From: Fimenecus sp045613685
GTDB taxonomy: Bacteria; Bacillota; Clostridia; Oscillospirales; Acutalibacteraceae
Assembly (NCBI GenBank): GCA_045613685.1
Contig: JAZLBL010000045.1
Coordinates: 1-5,314 of the forward strand
DNA length: 5,314 nucleotides
Reading direction: 5' to 3'
Positions within the stretch are counted from its first letter, which is position 1, and each line of letters opens with the position of its first letter. The notes beneath the pieces were generated by a model. The model did not search any database. It worked only from the letters and a program-made list of their open reading frames with translations, and was not told where the DNA came from. A program made the position numbers and the translations under genes. Shown here piece after piece: positions 5,197 through 5,314 of the stretch.

Positions 5197-5314
5197 GGCT
5201 CCCTCTGACGAGGGAGCTGTCGAGCGTATGCGAGACTGAGGGAGAGATTTAGTAATTGCAAAGTTCGTTTTCTCTCCCTCCGTCTTTTGCTACGCAAAAT
5301 CCACCTCCCTCGTC
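5197..5314. repeat. Structured palindromic repeat element (MITE-like or REP-like), cut at the window end
   Basis: The stretch has no ORF but dense inverted repeats. Left end GACGAGGGAG (5207-5216) is complementary to CTCCCTCGTC (5305-5314) at the window edge. Continuation outward would add about 10 bases complementary to 5197-5206. Inside lie a local hairpin (GCTCCCTC 5198-5205 with GAGGGAGC 5210-5217, TGAC loop), an imperfect hairpin at 5219-5236, a long arm pair (5234-5247 with 5271-5284, 13 of 14 matching, 23-nt loop) and TTTTGC/GCAAAA (5285-5290 with 5294-5299, TAC loop). The 7-mer CTCCCTC or its complement occurs five times (5199, 5210, 5238, 5274, 5305). From memory, similar GAGGGAGCTGTC...GACTGAGGGAG elements are scattered through gut clostridial genomes. 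No transposase is present, so it would be non-autonomous if mobile. It lies just after a terminator, a usual place for such elements. Confidence 0.72.

Noticed and set aside
5197..5314. tRNA gene suggested by the clover-like fold
   Set aside because: Stem lengths and order do not fit a tRNA, there is no T-loop GTTCRA in place, no anticodon stem and no CCA-like acceptor; arms are variants of one 7-mer.
5197..5314. CRISPR array suggested by repeated 7-mers
   Set aside because: Copies alternate in orientation with uneven spacing and there are no uniform repeats and spacers.

Overview
The window looks like chromosomal DNA from an anaerobic, fermenting, low-GC Firmicute, most likely a gut or rumen clostridium of the Ruminococcaceae/Oscillospiraceae kind. 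This rests on three things: a clostridial-type electron-bifurcating [FeFe] hydrogenase, AT-rich intergenic DNA with purine-rich Shine-Dalgarno sites, and a GAGGGAG/CTCCCTC palindromic repeat of a style I associate with gut Clostridia. The taxonomic guess is inference.

Bases 1-3623 are the 3' end of a hydrogenase operon. A possible tail of an upstream cistron is followed by hydB (31-1818, NuoF-like flavoprotein) and hydA (1834-3567, catalytic [FeFe] hydrogenase), then a strong intrinsic terminator (3584-3623). HydB would exchange electrons between NAD(H) and iron-sulfur clusters. HydA, through its own chain of clusters, would make or use H2 at the H-cluster. The NuoE-like third subunit (HydC) needed for the usual bifurcating complex is not in the window and would be expected just upstream.

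Bases 3624-5149 are a second, separate unit. A short AT-rich gap with a TATAAT box leads into a lipoprotein form of the endolytic murein transglycosylase MltG (3677-4546). It is followed after only 2 nt by a regulator with an XRE-type helix-turn-helix and about four predicted membrane helices (4549-5112), then a second intrinsic terminator (5120-5149). The 2-nt gap and the Shine-Dalgarno inside mltG suggest translational coupling, so a cell-wall enzyme and a membrane-tethered DNA-binding protein are probably made together.

Bases 5150-5314 hold no gene. They contain a small AT-rich palindrome and then a structured repeat element from about 5197 to the window edge, with five copies of one 7-mer in both orientations that can fold into a multi-branched cruciform-like structure. 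Its right end appears to be cut off by about 10 bases.

Points most worth a second look are the repeat element, the TSCSPGW variant of the first H-cluster motif in HydA (Ser where the classical motif has its second Cys), and the pairing of lipoprotein MltG with a membrane-bound XRE regulator.
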